This document shows, in pieces, positions 34,585 through 43,194 of a DNA stretch of 57,580 nt. Made by a program: the position numbers and the translations under genes. Source of the DNA: an uncultured Bacteroidales bacterium (GTDB lineage: Bacteria; Bacteroidota; Bacteroidia; Bacteroidales; Bacteroidaceae); the NCBI GenBank assembly GCA_902800925.1, contig CADCGD010000019.1:1-57580 (forward strand), written 5' to 3'. Under the pieces are notes generated by a model, which saw only the letters and a list, made by a program, of their open reading frames with translations, had not been told where the DNA came from and searched no databases. Position 1 is the stretch's first letter, and every line of letters starts with the position of its first letter.

Positions 34585-36021
34585 CTACATTGGAATGTTA
34601 CCATGCTTCTTGGCGGGCAGTGAGTCACGCTTGGTGGCCAGCTGAGCCAGTGCGCGGCAAATGCGGAAACGAGTGTTGCGCGGCTCGATGACGTCGTCAA
34701 TGTAGCCGTACTTGGCAGCCTGATAAGGATTAGCGAAGAGTTCGTTGTATTCGTCCTCCTTCTCAGCGATGAATGCCTTTACATCCTCACCAGCTTCCTT
34801 CTTGGCCTTAGCCTCCTTAGCGTACAGCACAGCGGCAGCACCAGATGCACCCATCACGGCAATCTCGGCAGAAGGCCATGCGTAGTTCAGGTCGGTGTGC
34901 AACTGCTTAGAACCCATCACGATGTGTGAACCACCGTATGACTTACGCAGGGTAACGGTGATCTTGGGCACAGTAGCCTCACCGTAAGCGTACAGCAGCT
35001 GAGCACCGTGCAGGATGACAGCGTTGTACTCCTGACCTGTACCAGGCAGGAATCCAGGAACGTCTACGAGTGATACGATAGGAATATTGAAGGCGTCGCA
35101 GAAACGAACGAAGCGAGCACCCTTACGGCTGGCGTTTACGTCGAGCACACCCGCGTAGCAAGAAGGCTGGTTGGCTACGATACCTACGCTCTGACCGTTG
35201 AAGCGTGCGAAACCAACGATGATGTTCTTGGCGAACTTAGGCTGTACCTCGAAGAATTCGTGGTCGTCGGTGATAGCGCTGATCACCTTGTACATATCGT
35301 AAGCCTCGTTGGGGTTCTCAGGAATAATCTCGTTCAGTGAGTCCTCCAGACGGTCGATGGGGTCTGTGCACTGCTTGCGAGGAGCCAGCTCCATGTTGTT
35401 GGAAGGAATATAGCTCAGCAGCGTCTTCAGCATCTCAGCAGCCTCTTCCTCCGTCTTAGCGGTGAAGTGGGTTACACCCGACTTTGAGGCGTGTACTGAT
35501 GCACCACCCAGATGCTCCTGGTCGATATCCTCGCCAGTAACGGTCTTCACCACCTTCGGACCAGTCAGGAACATGTATGAAGTACCTTCCATCATCAGGG
35601 TGAAGTCGGTGAGGGCAGGGCTATATACAGCACCACCGGCGCAAGGACCGAAGATACCTGAAATCTGAGGAATCACACCTGAAGCCAGAATGTTACGCTC
35701 AAAAATCTCTGCGTAACCTGCCAGGGCGTTGATACCTTCCTGAATACGAGCACCACCCGAGTCGTTAATGCCAATCAGCGGAGCGCCCATCTTCATGGCC
35801 ATATCCATGACCTTGCAGATCTTCTGTGACATGGTCTCGCTGAGTGAACCGGCGTGTACGGTGAAGTCCTGTGCGAAGATGAATACCAAACGGCCGTCGA
35901 TGGTACCTGAACCGGCTACCACACCGTCGCCAAGGAAGTTCTTCTTCTCCATACCGAAGTTGTAGCAGCGATGCTCCTTGAACATGTCGTACTCTTCAAA
36001 CGAACCCTTGTCCAACAGCAT
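34585..36021 (-). CDS. mmdA: Carboxyltransferase (alpha) subunit of methylmalonyl-CoA decarboxylase / propionyl-CoA carboxylase
   Basis: 478 aa from the first ATG. The crotonase-fold halves contain INDSGGARIQEGINALAGYAEIF and GIFGPCAGGAVYSPALTDF, and later LVDVPGFLPGTGQEYNAVILHGAQ and KSYGGSHIVMGSKQLHTD. The conserved frame continues upstream of the ATG for 40 codons (to about 36141: LEKIKQLIEKREQARLGGGE, then KYTARERIE), which is the normal N-terminus of the family. No ATG, GTG or TTG precedes it before an in-frame TAA at 36156-36154, so the true start is probably ATA 36141 or ATT 36129. Works with the biotin carrier and epimerase in propionate/succinate metabolism. Confidence 0.93.
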   Translation of the reverse strand: MLLDKGSFEEYDMFKEHRCYNFGMEKKNFLGDGVVAGSGTIDGRLVFIFAQDFTVHAGSLSETMSQKICKVMDMAMKMGAPLIGINDSGGARIQEGINALAGYAEIFERNILASGVIPQISGIFGPCAGGAVYSPALTDFTLMMEGTSYMFLTGPKVVKTVTGEDIDQEHLGGASVHASKSGVTHFTAKTEEEAAEMLKTLLSYIPSNNMELAPRKQCTDPIDRLEDSLNEIIPENPNEAYDMYKVISAITDDHEFFEVQPKFAKNIIVGFARFNGQSVGIVANQPSCYAGVLDVNASRKGARFVRFCDAFNIPIVSLVDVPGFLPGTGQEYNAVILHGAQLLYAYGEATVPKITVTLRKSYGGSHIVMGSKQLHTDLNYAWPSAEIAVMGASGAAAVLYAKEAKAKKEAGEDVKAFIAEKEDEYNELFANPYQAAKYGYIDDVIEPRNTRFRICRALAQLATKRDSLPAKKHGNIPM

Positions 36022-36159
36022 CTCGATACGCTCACGGGCAGTGTACTTGCCCTTCTCGTGCTGCTTCTGTATGGCTTTCTCACCACCACCGAGACGAGCC
36101 TGTTCGCGCTTCTCGATGAGTTGCTTAATCTTTTCTAATATTGTTTTTGTTTTTTATTT

Positions 36160-36194
36160 CGATGTTTCGATATTTCGATGTTTCGATATTTCGA
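36160..36194. repeat. Four-unit 8-mer array upstream of mmdA
   Basis: cgatgttt-cgatattt-cgatgttt-cgatattt-cga, one base from the mce stop codon. It is the same 8-mer family as 18201-18296, 18 kb away. It fills most of the mce-mmdA gap, beside the mmdA region that lacks a normal start codon. Confidence 0.88.
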
Positions 36195-36195
36195 C

Positions 36196-36606
36196 TTACT
36201 CAGGATGCTCACAGAGTTCTGTGAGGATTCCACATGTTGACTTTGGATGCAGGAAGGCGATGTTCAGACCCTCAGCGCCCTTACGAGGCTTCTCGTCGAT
36301 GAGGCGAACGCCCTTCTCGCTGACCTCGGCCAGTGCGTTGGCTACGCCATCCTCTACGCAGAATGCTACGTGGTGTACGCCCTTGTTGCCCTTGTCCAAC
36401 CACTTCTGGATGGTGCTCTCAGGAGATGTTGGCTCCAGCAGTTCCAGCTTCACCTCACCGCAGCGCAGGAAGGCTGTCTTTACTTTCTGGTCCTCTACAA
36501 CTTCAGTTGCATAACACTCTAAACCCAGCACGTCCTTGAAGAACGGCAGGCTTTCCTCGATGCTCTGGACGGCAATGCCCAGATGCTCAATGTGTGAAAT
36601 TTTCAT
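36196..36606 (-). CDS. mce: Methylmalonyl-CoA epimerase
   Basis: Converts R- to S-methylmalonyl-CoA in the succinate-propionate route. 136 aa from ATG 36606, normal size. Two glyoxalase/VOC half-modules show ISHIEHLGIAVQSIEESLPF (metal His) and GVHHVAFCVEDGVANALAEV. The C-terminal ERxI-like GLNIAFLHPKSTCGILTELC carries the metal Glu. An upstream in-frame ATG (36642) is rejected because it overlaps the -7 box at 36640-36647. First gene of the mce-mmdA-small subunit-biotin carrier operon. Confidence 0.95.
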   Translation of the reverse strand: MKISHIEHLGIAVQSIEESLPFFKDVLGLECYATEVVEDQKVKTAFLRCGEVKLELLEPTSPESTIQKWLDKGNKGVHHVAFCVEDGVANALAEVSEKGVRLIDEKPRKGAEGLNIAFLHPKSTCGILTELCEHPE

Positions 36607-36639
36607 ATCGTTGCTTATTAGTTGTACAATTAATGGATG

Positions 36640-36686
36640 CAAAGATACGAAATAATTATGAATTATGAATGATGAATTATGAATTT
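36640..36686 (-). promoter_or_regulatory. -7 box of the mce operon with flanking aattatg heptads
   Basis: CAAAGATA at 36640-36647 (TATCTTTG on minus) is followed at once by cgaaataattatgaattatg, gatgaattatgaattttt. This is the same cgaaataatt-plus-heptad layout seen between divergent promoters at 14777, 47061 and 50444, but here no plus-strand -7 box follows. The neighbour is the 3' end of a minus-strand gene. Confidence 0.65.
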
Positions 36687-39098
36687 TTAAAACTCTACCA
36701 GCACTTTTGCATTGATTTGGCGTCCTGTCAGGTAGTTGGGCACGGCATACTGGTGGTTTGTGACGTCGGTCACCCAGTAGTAGCTGTTGACATTGGAGAT
36801 GCCGAAGATGTTCAGGCCGTCAACACCTATCCACACGCGAGGGTGCTGTAGTGATGGCTTGCCGTCGGTTTTGCCTGCGGCAAGATAACTCATGCCGATG
36901 TCTGCACGCTTGTAGGCAGGTGCACGGAACTGCTGGTACTCCAGTCCGCGGTGGGGTGCTCCGAAGGGCAGTCCGTCGGCAAAGGCCAGTTTCAGCGTCA
37001 TCTTCCAGCGTTCAGTACCTGGGAAGTAATCGGTAAAGTGCAGGTTGATGCCCCAGCGCTGGTCGGTAGGCATGGGCACGCTGATGCCATTGATGGTCTG
37101 TTGTGTCGACATGATGCTGAAGGTTACCCACGAGTCGGTACCTGGCACAAATTCGCCGAAGAGTTTTAAGTCCAGTCCGGCAACATGGCCTTTGGCCATA
37201 TTCTCGCCATAGTATACCACCTTCATGTTCTGCACGTTGTAAGGCACGAGGTTCGACATCAGCTTATAATACGCCTCGGCAGTGAAACGGAACGGACGGT
37301 CCATCATGCGGAAGCGGTAGTCGAAGGCGCCCACAAAGTGGATAGAGCGCTGACTCTTGATTTTGCGGTTTAGTGTCACGACGGTTTGCCCGTTGACAGT
37401 CGAGGTGTCGCGCAGTTCCTTATAGAATGGTGCCTGGTAGTACAGACCCGTGGAGAAGCGGAACGTCATATCTTCATTCCACGATGGGATGGCGGCAATC
37501 GACACACGGGGTGACACGATGGTCTCTTTGTTGTAGCTCCAGTTGGCCATGCGCAGACCGTAGTTCAATGTCAGATACCAAGGCTTCTTGCCACCCGTCT
37601 GCATGCGGTAAGTGTCTTGTAGATAGCCCTCAATACGGGTAGAACTCATCTCGGTCTTTGAGGCTAGCGAGTAGATCATGTCCAGACGGTCGGCAGTGTG
37701 GGGGATGGAATAGCCGCTGGAGTCGCGCATCTCGTATTCTCTGCTTTTCTCCTCAATCTTCTCCCACTTCAATGTGATACCGGCCTCCCAGTCGTGCTTG
37801 CCGACCTTGTGGTTAGCCATCAGTTTCAGACTCTGCACGTTGGCTGTCAGGTAGTTGCGGGCGTGCTCCATGTAGGTGCCTACGCCCAGCTGGTCCTGCG
37901 TCTGTGCATCGTTCAACCAGTACTGTCCCTGAATGTCATAGGTCTCCTGTTCCTTAGTATGGAAGGCAGAGTAGAGTAGGCTGATCTTGCTGTTGGCATT
38001 AAACGAGCGCGTCAGTCGGGCCGTGCCGAACAAGGTGCGGAAGATGTCTTGCTCCTGACCGTCGAAGTACACCTTGAAGGTCTTCACGTTCTGCATGGTG
38101 CCAAACGATGTCTCGCGGTCCGTGGGTTCGAAGTTATAGTGGTTTTCCGAGATGTTTCCGATGATATCCAGCGACCACCGTTCGTTGGGCTGGTAGGTAA
38201 TATATGTCTGGTAGTCCAGGAAGTTCGGACTGTATTCGCCTTTCGTCTCCAGCGACCCTAACAGGTAGCGTGTCGACTTGTAGCGTAGACCATGACTCAT
38301 AGTGAACTTGGCAGTCTGTTGACCGTTAATGGTTACCTTTTCCTTGCTGGCATAGCCAACGAATACGCCAGCGCCCAGCAGCGATGCATAGGCGTTGCCT
38401 TCAAGGCGGGTGGGGCGGCGGTATTGGATGTCGAGCACGCTGGACATCTTGTCACCGTATTTCGCCTCGAAACCACCACTGGAGAAGCCAATCTTCTCCA
38501 CCATATCGGAGTTGATGATGCTGAGACCTTCCTGCTGTCCAGAACGGATCAACAATGGTCGATAAACCTCCACATTGTTGATATATACGGAGTTCTCGTC
38601 AAATGAACCACCACGAACGTTGTACTGCGACGACAACTCGTTGTGGCTTGAGACACCTGCCTGTTGTTGCACCAGTTCCTCGACGGCATTGCCTGTAGTC
38701 GAGGGTGTCTGTCGGATATTTTTAACGTCAAGTTGTTCGGTACCTGTTGTCTGTCTGCGGCGTTCTGTCACGACGACCTCCTGGAGCGCTTCCATGGGCG
38801 ACAGCTGAATCTGCAGCTTCTGGTTGCCGCGAGGTTTGCGTAGCACACGGGTCTTCGTCTGGTAGCCCACCATGGAGAATCTGACCACCACCGAGTCCTT
38901 GGACTGCAGTTTCAGTGAGTACTCGCCCTTGAGGTTGGCCATGGTCACGGCGCCCTGTTCCAGACACGACACAGTGGCCAGTTCAATGGCGTTGCCGTCC
39001 TGGTCACTCACCTTGCCGGAGAGGGTAAACTGCTGTGCGCTGATGCCCATTGCCATCAGCAGAAATATAGTGATAAGATATAGTTTCTTTGCGTTCAT
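36687..39098 (-). CDS. TonB-dependent outer-membrane receptor with carboxypeptidase-regulatory-like N-domain
   Basis: 803 aa. Signal peptide (YLITIFLLMAMGISAQQ). A CarboxypepD_reg-like Ig domain (about 25-110: FTLSGKVSDQDGNAIELATV). A plug (about 120-230: VEELVQQQAGVSSHNELSSQ, then YNVRGGSFDENSVYINNVEV). A 22-strand-type barrel ends in Phe (INAKVLVEF). It imports an unknown ligand using TonB energy. Shorter than SusC/RagA proteins, and no SusD partner adjoins it, so a glycan-utilisation role is not supported; metal chelates or peptides are possible. Confidence 0.9.
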   Translation of the reverse strand: MNAKKLYLITIFLLMAMGISAQQFTLSGKVSDQDGNAIELATVSCLEQGAVTMANLKGEYSLKLQSKDSVVVRFSMVGYQTKTRVLRKPRGNQKLQIQLSPMEALQEVVVTERRRQTTGTEQLDVKNIRQTPSTTGNAVEELVQQQAGVSSHNELSSQYNVRGGSFDENSVYINNVEVYRPLLIRSGQQEGLSIINSDMVEKIGFSSGGFEAKYGDKMSSVLDIQYRRPTRLEGNAYASLLGAGVFVGYASKEKVTINGQQTAKFTMSHGLRYKSTRYLLGSLETKGEYSPNFLDYQTYITYQPNERWSLDIIGNISENHYNFEPTDRETSFGTMQNVKTFKVYFDGQEQDIFRTLFGTARLTRSFNANSKISLLYSAFHTKEQETYDIQGQYWLNDAQTQDQLGVGTYMEHARNYLTANVQSLKLMANHKVGKHDWEAGITLKWEKIEEKSREYEMRDSSGYSIPHTADRLDMIYSLASKTEMSSTRIEGYLQDTYRMQTGGKKPWYLTLNYGLRMANWSYNKETIVSPRVSIAAIPSWNEDMTFRFSTGLYYQAPFYKELRDTSTVNGQTVVTLNRKIKSQRSIHFVGAFDYRFRMMDRPFRFTAEAYYKLMSNLVPYNVQNMKVVYYGENMAKGHVAGLDLKLFGEFVPGTDSWVTFSIMSTQQTINGISVPMPTDQRWGINLHFTDYFPGTERWKMTLKLAFADGLPFGAPHRGLEYQQFRAPAYKRADIGMSYLAAGKTDGKPSLQHPRVWIGVDGLNIFGISNVNSYYWVTDVTNHQYAVPNYLTGRQINAKVLVEF

Positions 39099-39134
39099 TC
39101 CAATTAATAACGCAAAAATCTGGAGTTTATTGTA

Positions 39135-40097
39135 TTACTCTCGCCATAGCCATGATGCCAGTTTGTTCAGCCAACGGAAACTGATGCGGAACCAGCGCAG
39201 GGTGCTGACCTCCTTGCCGCCAAAACTCAGAATGAAGTCGCGGTAGGGGTTGCGGCGGAAGGGGAGTCCGACGTCTATGAAACGAATGTGTTGGCAATTG
39301 TCTTTGTGTGCTTGACGTATTGAATTCCAGAATGTTACGCCGTTTGGGTGCAGTGAAGCGTAACTCTTTCTTCGTGAGGCGGTATACCAGAGATAAGCAT
39401 CTCCTTCAGAGTACACCATCACGGAACAGCCCACCGTCTTGCCCTTGTAGGTGGTCAGCAGAATCTTGCAGTGTCCCTCGTCCATCATACCCTTGAAGAA
39501 AGCATTGTCAGGCAGATAGCGGCGTAACTTCAGCCAGTAGTGGCGACGCATCAGTCGACTAAAGGCCTTGAAGTCTTCGTCAGTCTTCACCTCGTGGGTT
39601 TCCACACCCCGTTCGATGGCCTGTGTTACATGTTCTAACTGACGTGGCATGATGCGTTCTTCGGGGGTCTTTGAGTGCAGGGAGTTGTGCACGTTCATCC
39701 ACTTCACGGGGAAATAACCTTCAGCGCGTAGTGGGGCATAGCCAAACATCTTCTGGCTCAGGTGACTCACCTCCATATACATCGAACGGCTGGCCAGACG
39801 CTTCGTCAGCGCGTGGATCATCATCGAGAACAGCATATTATCTGGCTTGTCCCGATAGATACCTTCGCCCAAGATGCGCACGTGGCGATGCAGCAAAGGC
39901 GGCATCCAGACGTAACGGTAACGCTCTACGGCTAGCAGGTGGGCAACCACCTCACCATCGTCATCCGTCACCACTACCATGTAGGGCTTGTGGCGTGGCG
40001 TCCGCAGACACAGTTCCATCAGTTCGCGACTGTGGAAGTAGCTACCCTTAGGTAGGGCAGGCAGCGTGGCGGTGTCTGTATGGATGGTGACTTTCAT
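39135..40097 (-). CDS. GNAT/FemAB-like acyltransferase-fold protein
   Basis: 320 aa, no signal or TM. The N-terminal half contains GSYFHSRELMELC and YMVVVTDDDGEVVAHLLAVE. The C-terminal half has a second GNAT-like core: LLTTYKGKTVGCSVMVYSEG, AYLWYTASRRKSY, LHPNGVTFWNSIRQAHKDNC and FIDVGLPFRRNPYRDFILSF. The layout resembles double-GNAT (FemABX/'BioF2-like') proteins that add aminoacyl or acyl groups. Substrate unknown. It has its own consensus promoter and lies 36 nt before the TonB receptor gene, so the two probably form an operon. Confidence 0.72.
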   Translation of the reverse strand: MKVTIHTDTATLPALPKGSYFHSRELMELCLRTPRHKPYMVVVTDDDGEVVAHLLAVERYRYVWMPPLLHRHVRILGEGIYRDKPDNMLFSMMIHALTKRLASRSMYMEVSHLSQKMFGYAPLRAEGYFPVKWMNVHNSLHSKTPEERIMPRQLEHVTQAIERGVETHEVKTDEDFKAFSRLMRRHYWLKLRRYLPDNAFFKGMMDEGHCKILLTTYKGKTVGCSVMVYSEGDAYLWYTASRRKSYASLHPNGVTFWNSIRQAHKDNCQHIRFIDVGLPFRRNPYRDFILSFGGKEVSTLRWFRISFRWLNKLASWLWRE

Positions 40098-40101
40098 ACT
40101 G

Positions 40102-40133
40102 CAAAGTTATACCATTTCTGTGTAACAACCAAA
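40102..40133 (-). promoter_or_regulatory. Promoter of the GNAT-like/TonB receptor operon
   Basis: Minus strand: TTTG (CAAA at 40130-40133), 20 nt, TAACTTTG (CAAAGTTA at 40102-40109). Exact consensus. The -7 box is only 4 nt from the start codon, so the message would be nearly leaderless. Confidence 0.78.
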
Positions 40134-40149
40134 TATTTGGACGTCGGAA

Positions 40150-40181
40150 TTTGGCAGTTACTGATTTTTTAAGTACCTTTG
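40150..40181 (+). promoter_or_regulatory. Promoter of the nitroreductase-kdsC run
   Basis: TTTG (40150-40153), 20 nt, TACCTTTG (40174-40181). Exact consensus, divergent from the preceding promoter. Confidence 0.8.
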
Positions 40182-40208
40182 CAACATTATTAAATAAGTT
40201 TGACAATT

Positions 40209-40733
40209 ATGAATTTCAGCGATTTAGTACAACAGCGCCGTTCGCACCGCAAGTTCACGGGCGAGGAAGTGAGCGCAGAGGATGTGAAACAGATACTCAG
40301 GGCAGCCCTGATGTCACCCACGTCAAAGGGACAGCGTGCCTGGCAGTTTGTGGTGGTCGACGACAAAACCGATCTGGAGAAACTCTCGGACGCCAAGGAC
40401 ATGGGCGGACAGCTTATCAAAGGTGCTGCACTGGCTGTTGTGGTGCTGGGCGACCCCTTGCAGAACGACTGTTGGGTGGAGGATGGCAGCATTGCCGCCA
40501 TCTCTATGCAGTATCAGGCTGAGGAACTGGGACTGGGCTCCTGCTGGGTGCAGATGCGTGGTCGCGGACTGTCTGACGGTACTTCTGCCGACACGGTTAT
40601 TCAGGGCATCCTCAACATTCCGGAGAATCTGTCGTGTCTCTGTGTGCTGGCCATTGGTCACTGGGCCGACGAGCGCAAGCCACAGGCTGAAGACCGCTTG
40701 AAGTGGGAAAACGTTCACGTCGATAAGTTCTGA
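40209..40733 (+). CDS. Nitroreductase-family flavoprotein
   Basis: 174 aa from ATG 40209 (a TTG at 40200 is less likely). An FMN-binding nitroreductase core: LVQQRRSHRKFTGEEV at the N-terminus (phosphate-binding Arg cluster), ALMSPTSKGQRAWQFVVVDD, IAAISMQYQAEELGLGSCWV and the C-terminal LAIGHWADERKPQ. An NAD(P)H-dependent reductase of unknown physiological substrate. The stop overlaps the next start (TGATG). Confidence 0.9.
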   Translation: MNFSDLVQQRRSHRKFTGEEVSAEDVKQILRAALMSPTSKGQRAWQFVVVDDKTDLEKLSDAKDMGGQLIKGAALAVVVLGDPLQNDCWVEDGSIAAISMQYQAEELGLGSCWVQMRGRGLSDGTSADTVIQGILNIPENLSCLCVLAIGHWADERKPQAEDRLKWENVHVDKF

Positions 40734-41485
40734 TGAAGATTGCATTAATCGGACGAGGCCGTGTGGCTACCCACCTGCTGAAGGCTCTGCTGCAGGCAGG
40801 TCACGAGGTGATTAGTGTCAACAGTCGCACGCTGGAGGCACTGCCCTTAGTGGCAGATATCTACATCCTCAGCGTCAAAGACAGTGCCCTGCAGGACGTC
40901 ATCCACAACGCCGTGAAGGGTAGGGAAGGACAACTCTTCGTCCACACGGCAGGCTCCATGCCGTTGGACCTCTTTAAGGGTTGTTGCACGCGTTACGGCG
41001 TGCTCTATCCCATGCAGACGTTCTCCTTGGATCGAGAGGTGGACTTCCATGAGATACCGCTGTTCATCGAGGCCTCCGATGCTGCGTCGCTTGAGCAAAT
41101 CCATGCGTTGGCTGATTCCGTCAGCCAACACGTCTATGAGCTCTCTACTGCCGACCGCCGCTATCTGCACCTTGCTGCTGTCTTTGCCTGCAATTTCGCC
41201 AACCACTGCTATACGCTGGCTGCTGACGTGCTGGCACAGAAGGGACTGCCTTTCGACGTCATGCTGCCGCTCATCGACGAGACAGCGCGTAAGGTCCACG
41301 AGTTGCACCCTGTGGATGCTCAGACAGGACCTGCCGTGCGTGGCGACCAGAATGTGATGGACGCCCAAAAGGCACTATTGGATGACAGGCTGGCGACCAT
41401 CTATATGTTGATGTCTGAAAGTATACAAGATAAGAAACAACATGATCAATTACGACTTACAGAAGATACGGGCCATCGTGTTTGA
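40733..41485 (+). CDS. Rossmann-like/DUF2520 family oxidoreductase-like protein
   Basis: 250 aa. The N-terminal Rossmann fold [20 protein letters not shown] carries GRGxxA in place of the usual GxGxx[31 protein letters not shown] and [14 protein letters not shown] follow. The C-terminal helical dimerisation half has [20 protein letters not shown]. Ketopantoate-reductase-like fold; the enzymatic activity of the family is not established. The 3' end overlaps kdsC by 44 nt in another frame. Confidence 0.82.
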   Translation: MKIALIGRGRVATHLLKALLQAGHEVISVNSRTLEALPLVADIYILSVKDSALQDVIHNAVKGREGQLFVHTAGSMPLDLFKGCCTRYGVLYPMQTFSLDREVDFHEIPLFIEASDAASLEQIHALADSVSQHVYELSTADRRYLHLAAVFACNFANHCYTLAADVLAQKGLPFDVMLPLIDETARKVHELHPVDAQTGPAVRGDQNVMDAQKALLDDRLATIYMLMSESIQDKKQHDQLRLTEDTGHRV

Positions 41486-41960
41486 CCTCGACGGCGTGCT
41501 CTCTGCAGAGACCATCACGCTGGCTACCGACGGCACGCCCCTGCGCACTGTCAACATCAAGGACGGCTATGCCATCCAGTTGGCTGTCAAGATGGGACTG
41601 CGCATTGCCATCATCTCCGGTTGCAAGATTGAGGCCGTTCGCCATCGCTACGAAGGTCTCGGCATGCAGGATATCTACCTCGGTGCCGCTGTGAAAATCA
41701 AGACCTACGAGGAGTTCAAACAGAAGTATGGCCTCTCAGATGATGAGGTGATGTTCATGGGCGACGATATCCCCGATCTGGAGGTGATGCGCCTGGTGGG
41801 CTGTCCCGTCTGCCCTGCCGATGCCTGTCCTGAGGTGCGCGAGCTCAGCTGTTATGTCAGCCAGCAGCGTGGCGGCTACGGCTGTGGTCGCGATGTTATC
41901 GAACAAACCCTGCGTGCACAGGGCAAGTGGTTAAAGGATGAAAGGGCCTTCGGATGGTAA
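41442..41960 (+). CDS. kdsC: KDO-8-phosphate phosphatase-type HAD hydrolase
   Basis: 172 aa. HAD class C0 without a cap: [11 protein letters not shown] (nucleophile DxD), [13 protein letters not shown], and [18 protein letters not shown] (metal Asp pair). The C-terminal [14 protein letters not shown] tail is typical of KdsC tetramers. Removes phosphate from KDO-8-P in lipid A core assembly. Starts within the DUF2520 gene and lies just before maf, probably one transcript. Confidence 0.9.
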   Translation: MINYDLQKIRAIVFDLDGVLSAETITLATDGTPLRTVNIKDGYAIQLAVKMGLRIAIISGCKIEAVRHRYEGLGMQDIYLGAAVKIKTYEEFKQKYGLSDDEVMFMGDDIPDLEVMRLVGCPVCPADACPEVRELSCYVSQQRGGYGCGRDVIEQTLRAQGKWLKDERAFGW

Positions 41961-41963
41961 GCA

Positions 41964-42009
41964 CGAAGCGGCCTGCGGCCTAATTGATAATTAATAAATG
42001 ATAATGAAT
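41964..42009. repeat. GC palindrome plus heptads containing the maf start codon
   Basis: gcggcctgcggcctaattga followed by taattaataaatgataatga. A GGCC-TGC-GGCC palindrome leads into AATTGAT/AAATGAT heptads, the layout of the 10886 and 13863 repeats. Both candidate maf start codons (41998, 42004) fall in it. Confidence 0.75.
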
Positions 42010-42573
42010 AATTATAGGTTAATTCTGGCCAGTAATTCGCCACGTCGCAAGGAGCTGTTGGCGGGCCTCGACATTGACTTCCAGGTGCGCGTCATCGATG
42101 GCATTGACGAGAGCTATCCTGCCGACCTGCCTACGCGCCAGATTGCGGAGTATATCTCGCAGAAGAAAGCCGCTGCCTATCGTGAGTCGATGGCTGTCGA
42201 CGAATTGGTTATCACTGCTGACACCATTGTCGTTCTTGGCGACGAGGTGATGGGCAAACCTCACGATGAGGCTGATGCCTGTCGCATGCTGCGCGAGCTT
42301 AGCGGCAAGACCCATCAGGTTATCACAGGTGTTACGCTGACCACCCGTGAGCGCCAGCAGTCGTTCTCGGTACTCACTGATGTCACCTTCAAGACCCTCT
42401 CTGACGACGAGATTCACTATTACGTCACCCATTACCGTCCCTTCGACAAGGCTGGTTCCTATGGCATTCAGGAGTGGATAGGCTATATCGGCGTGACGGC
42501 TCTCAACGGCAGTTACTTCAACGTCATGGGCCTTCCCGTTCAGCGCATCTACGAGGCGCTCCGCACGTTTTAG
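41998..42573 (+). CDS. maf: Maf-family nucleoside triphosphate pyrophosphatase
   Basis: 191 aa (or 189 from ATG 42004). LILASNSPRRKELLAGLDID holds the Maf substrate signature. DELVITADTIVVLGDEVMGKP and the YVTHYRPFDKAGSYGIQEWIGYIGV region supply the metal and base sites. Hydrolyses non-canonical NTPs or dTTP/UTP and is linked to septum inhibition. The start codon lies within a repeat, so the original leader has been replaced. Confidence 0.94.
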   Translation: MIMNNYRLILASNSPRRKELLAGLDIDFQVRVIDGIDESYPADLPTRQIAEYISQKKAAAYRESMAVDELVITADTIVVLGDEVMGKPHDEADACRMLRELSGKTHQVITGVTLTTRERQQSFSVLTDVTFKTLSDDEIHYYVTHYRPFDKAGSYGIQEWIGYIGVTALNGSYFNVMGLPVQRIYEALRTF

Positions 42574-42586
42574 TCAGATAATTGTT

Positions 42587-42594
42587 TAATTTTG
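42587..42594 (+). promoter_or_regulatory. -7 box of the hypothetical gene after maf
   Basis: TAATTTTG followed by cactc, 18 nt before ATG 42613. This rules out the in-frame TTG at 42592 as start. Confidence 0.55.
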
Positions 42595-42612
42595 CACTCA
42601 AAAGAAAGAATC

Positions 42613-43074
42613 ATGACTCAACTTACAGACGAAGATCATAAGAAACAGATGGCCGACATGAAGGCTTTCGATGAACAGATGCCTTGCATCGGTATCTTCT
42701 GGTACGATCCAGAGGACAAATCTTTTTTTGGTGTTCGAAAGAAAGAGATAACGCCGAAGATTGTTGAGGATGCAGCCGACAAGGGGCTTCCCTTTATCAA
42801 CTATCCTCAGCTGCACAGACAGGTATGGATGAAAGAATATTTTAAGGCACAGGCCAAACATGAAGAGACCAAGTTCAAAGGAGACTATACCCAAGTGCCA
42901 AGAGGTCGCGTGACTTGGAATATCGACAAGTTTATTGTCCTTGTAGGCCATTGGGCAGAGCCTATTCTTGACGAACTTACGGCACTTATCGAAGAAGAAT
43001 TCTCTCTACCGTACTTCGAGTTCGTCTATGATGAGCACTGGGATCTTGGTCATGGCTGGTCTGGAGATATGTAA
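42613..43074 (+). CDS. Hypothetical cytoplasmic protein
   Basis: 153 aa from ATG 42613. Acidic, no signal or TM segment. Landmarks are CIGIFWYDPEDKSFFGVRKK, INYPQLHRQVWMKEYFKAQA, PRGRVTWNIDKFIVLVGHWA and a C-terminal FVYDEHWDLGHGWSGDM rich in Trp/His/Asp. I do not recognise the family. It has its own -7 box and ends just before a region with a decayed gene, so it may be accessory. Confidence 0.72.
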   Translation: MTQLTDEDHKKQMADMKAFDEQMPCIGIFWYDPEDKSFFGVRKKEITPKIVEDAADKGLPFINYPQLHRQVWMKEYFKAQAKHEETKFKGDYTQVPRGRVTWNIDKFIVLVGHWAEPILDELTALIEEEFSLPYFEFVYDEHWDLGHGWSGDM

Positions 43075-43161
43075 GTCCCCAAATATGTCAGAATTGTCAC
43101 GACCTGAAGGTGCGAAGCGTAGCGCTGCAATGCAATCCGGTGTGCACTCATTTTAGGGGCG

Positions 43162-43182
43162 CAAAAGGTCTGCCCCCTTTTG
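43162..43182. terminator. Possible hairpin terminator
   Basis: caaaagg (43162-43168) pairs with ccttttg (43176-43182) across tctgccc. No T-run follows. It lies between the hypothetical gene and the nucleoside hydrolase remnant, which converge. Confidence 0.4.
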
Positions 43183-43194
43183 TACCCAATCCTG

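Noticed and set aside
36687-39098. SusC/RagA nutrient locus
   Set aside because: The receptor is too short for SusC and no SusD/RagB lipoprotein or glycoside hydrolase adjoins it.
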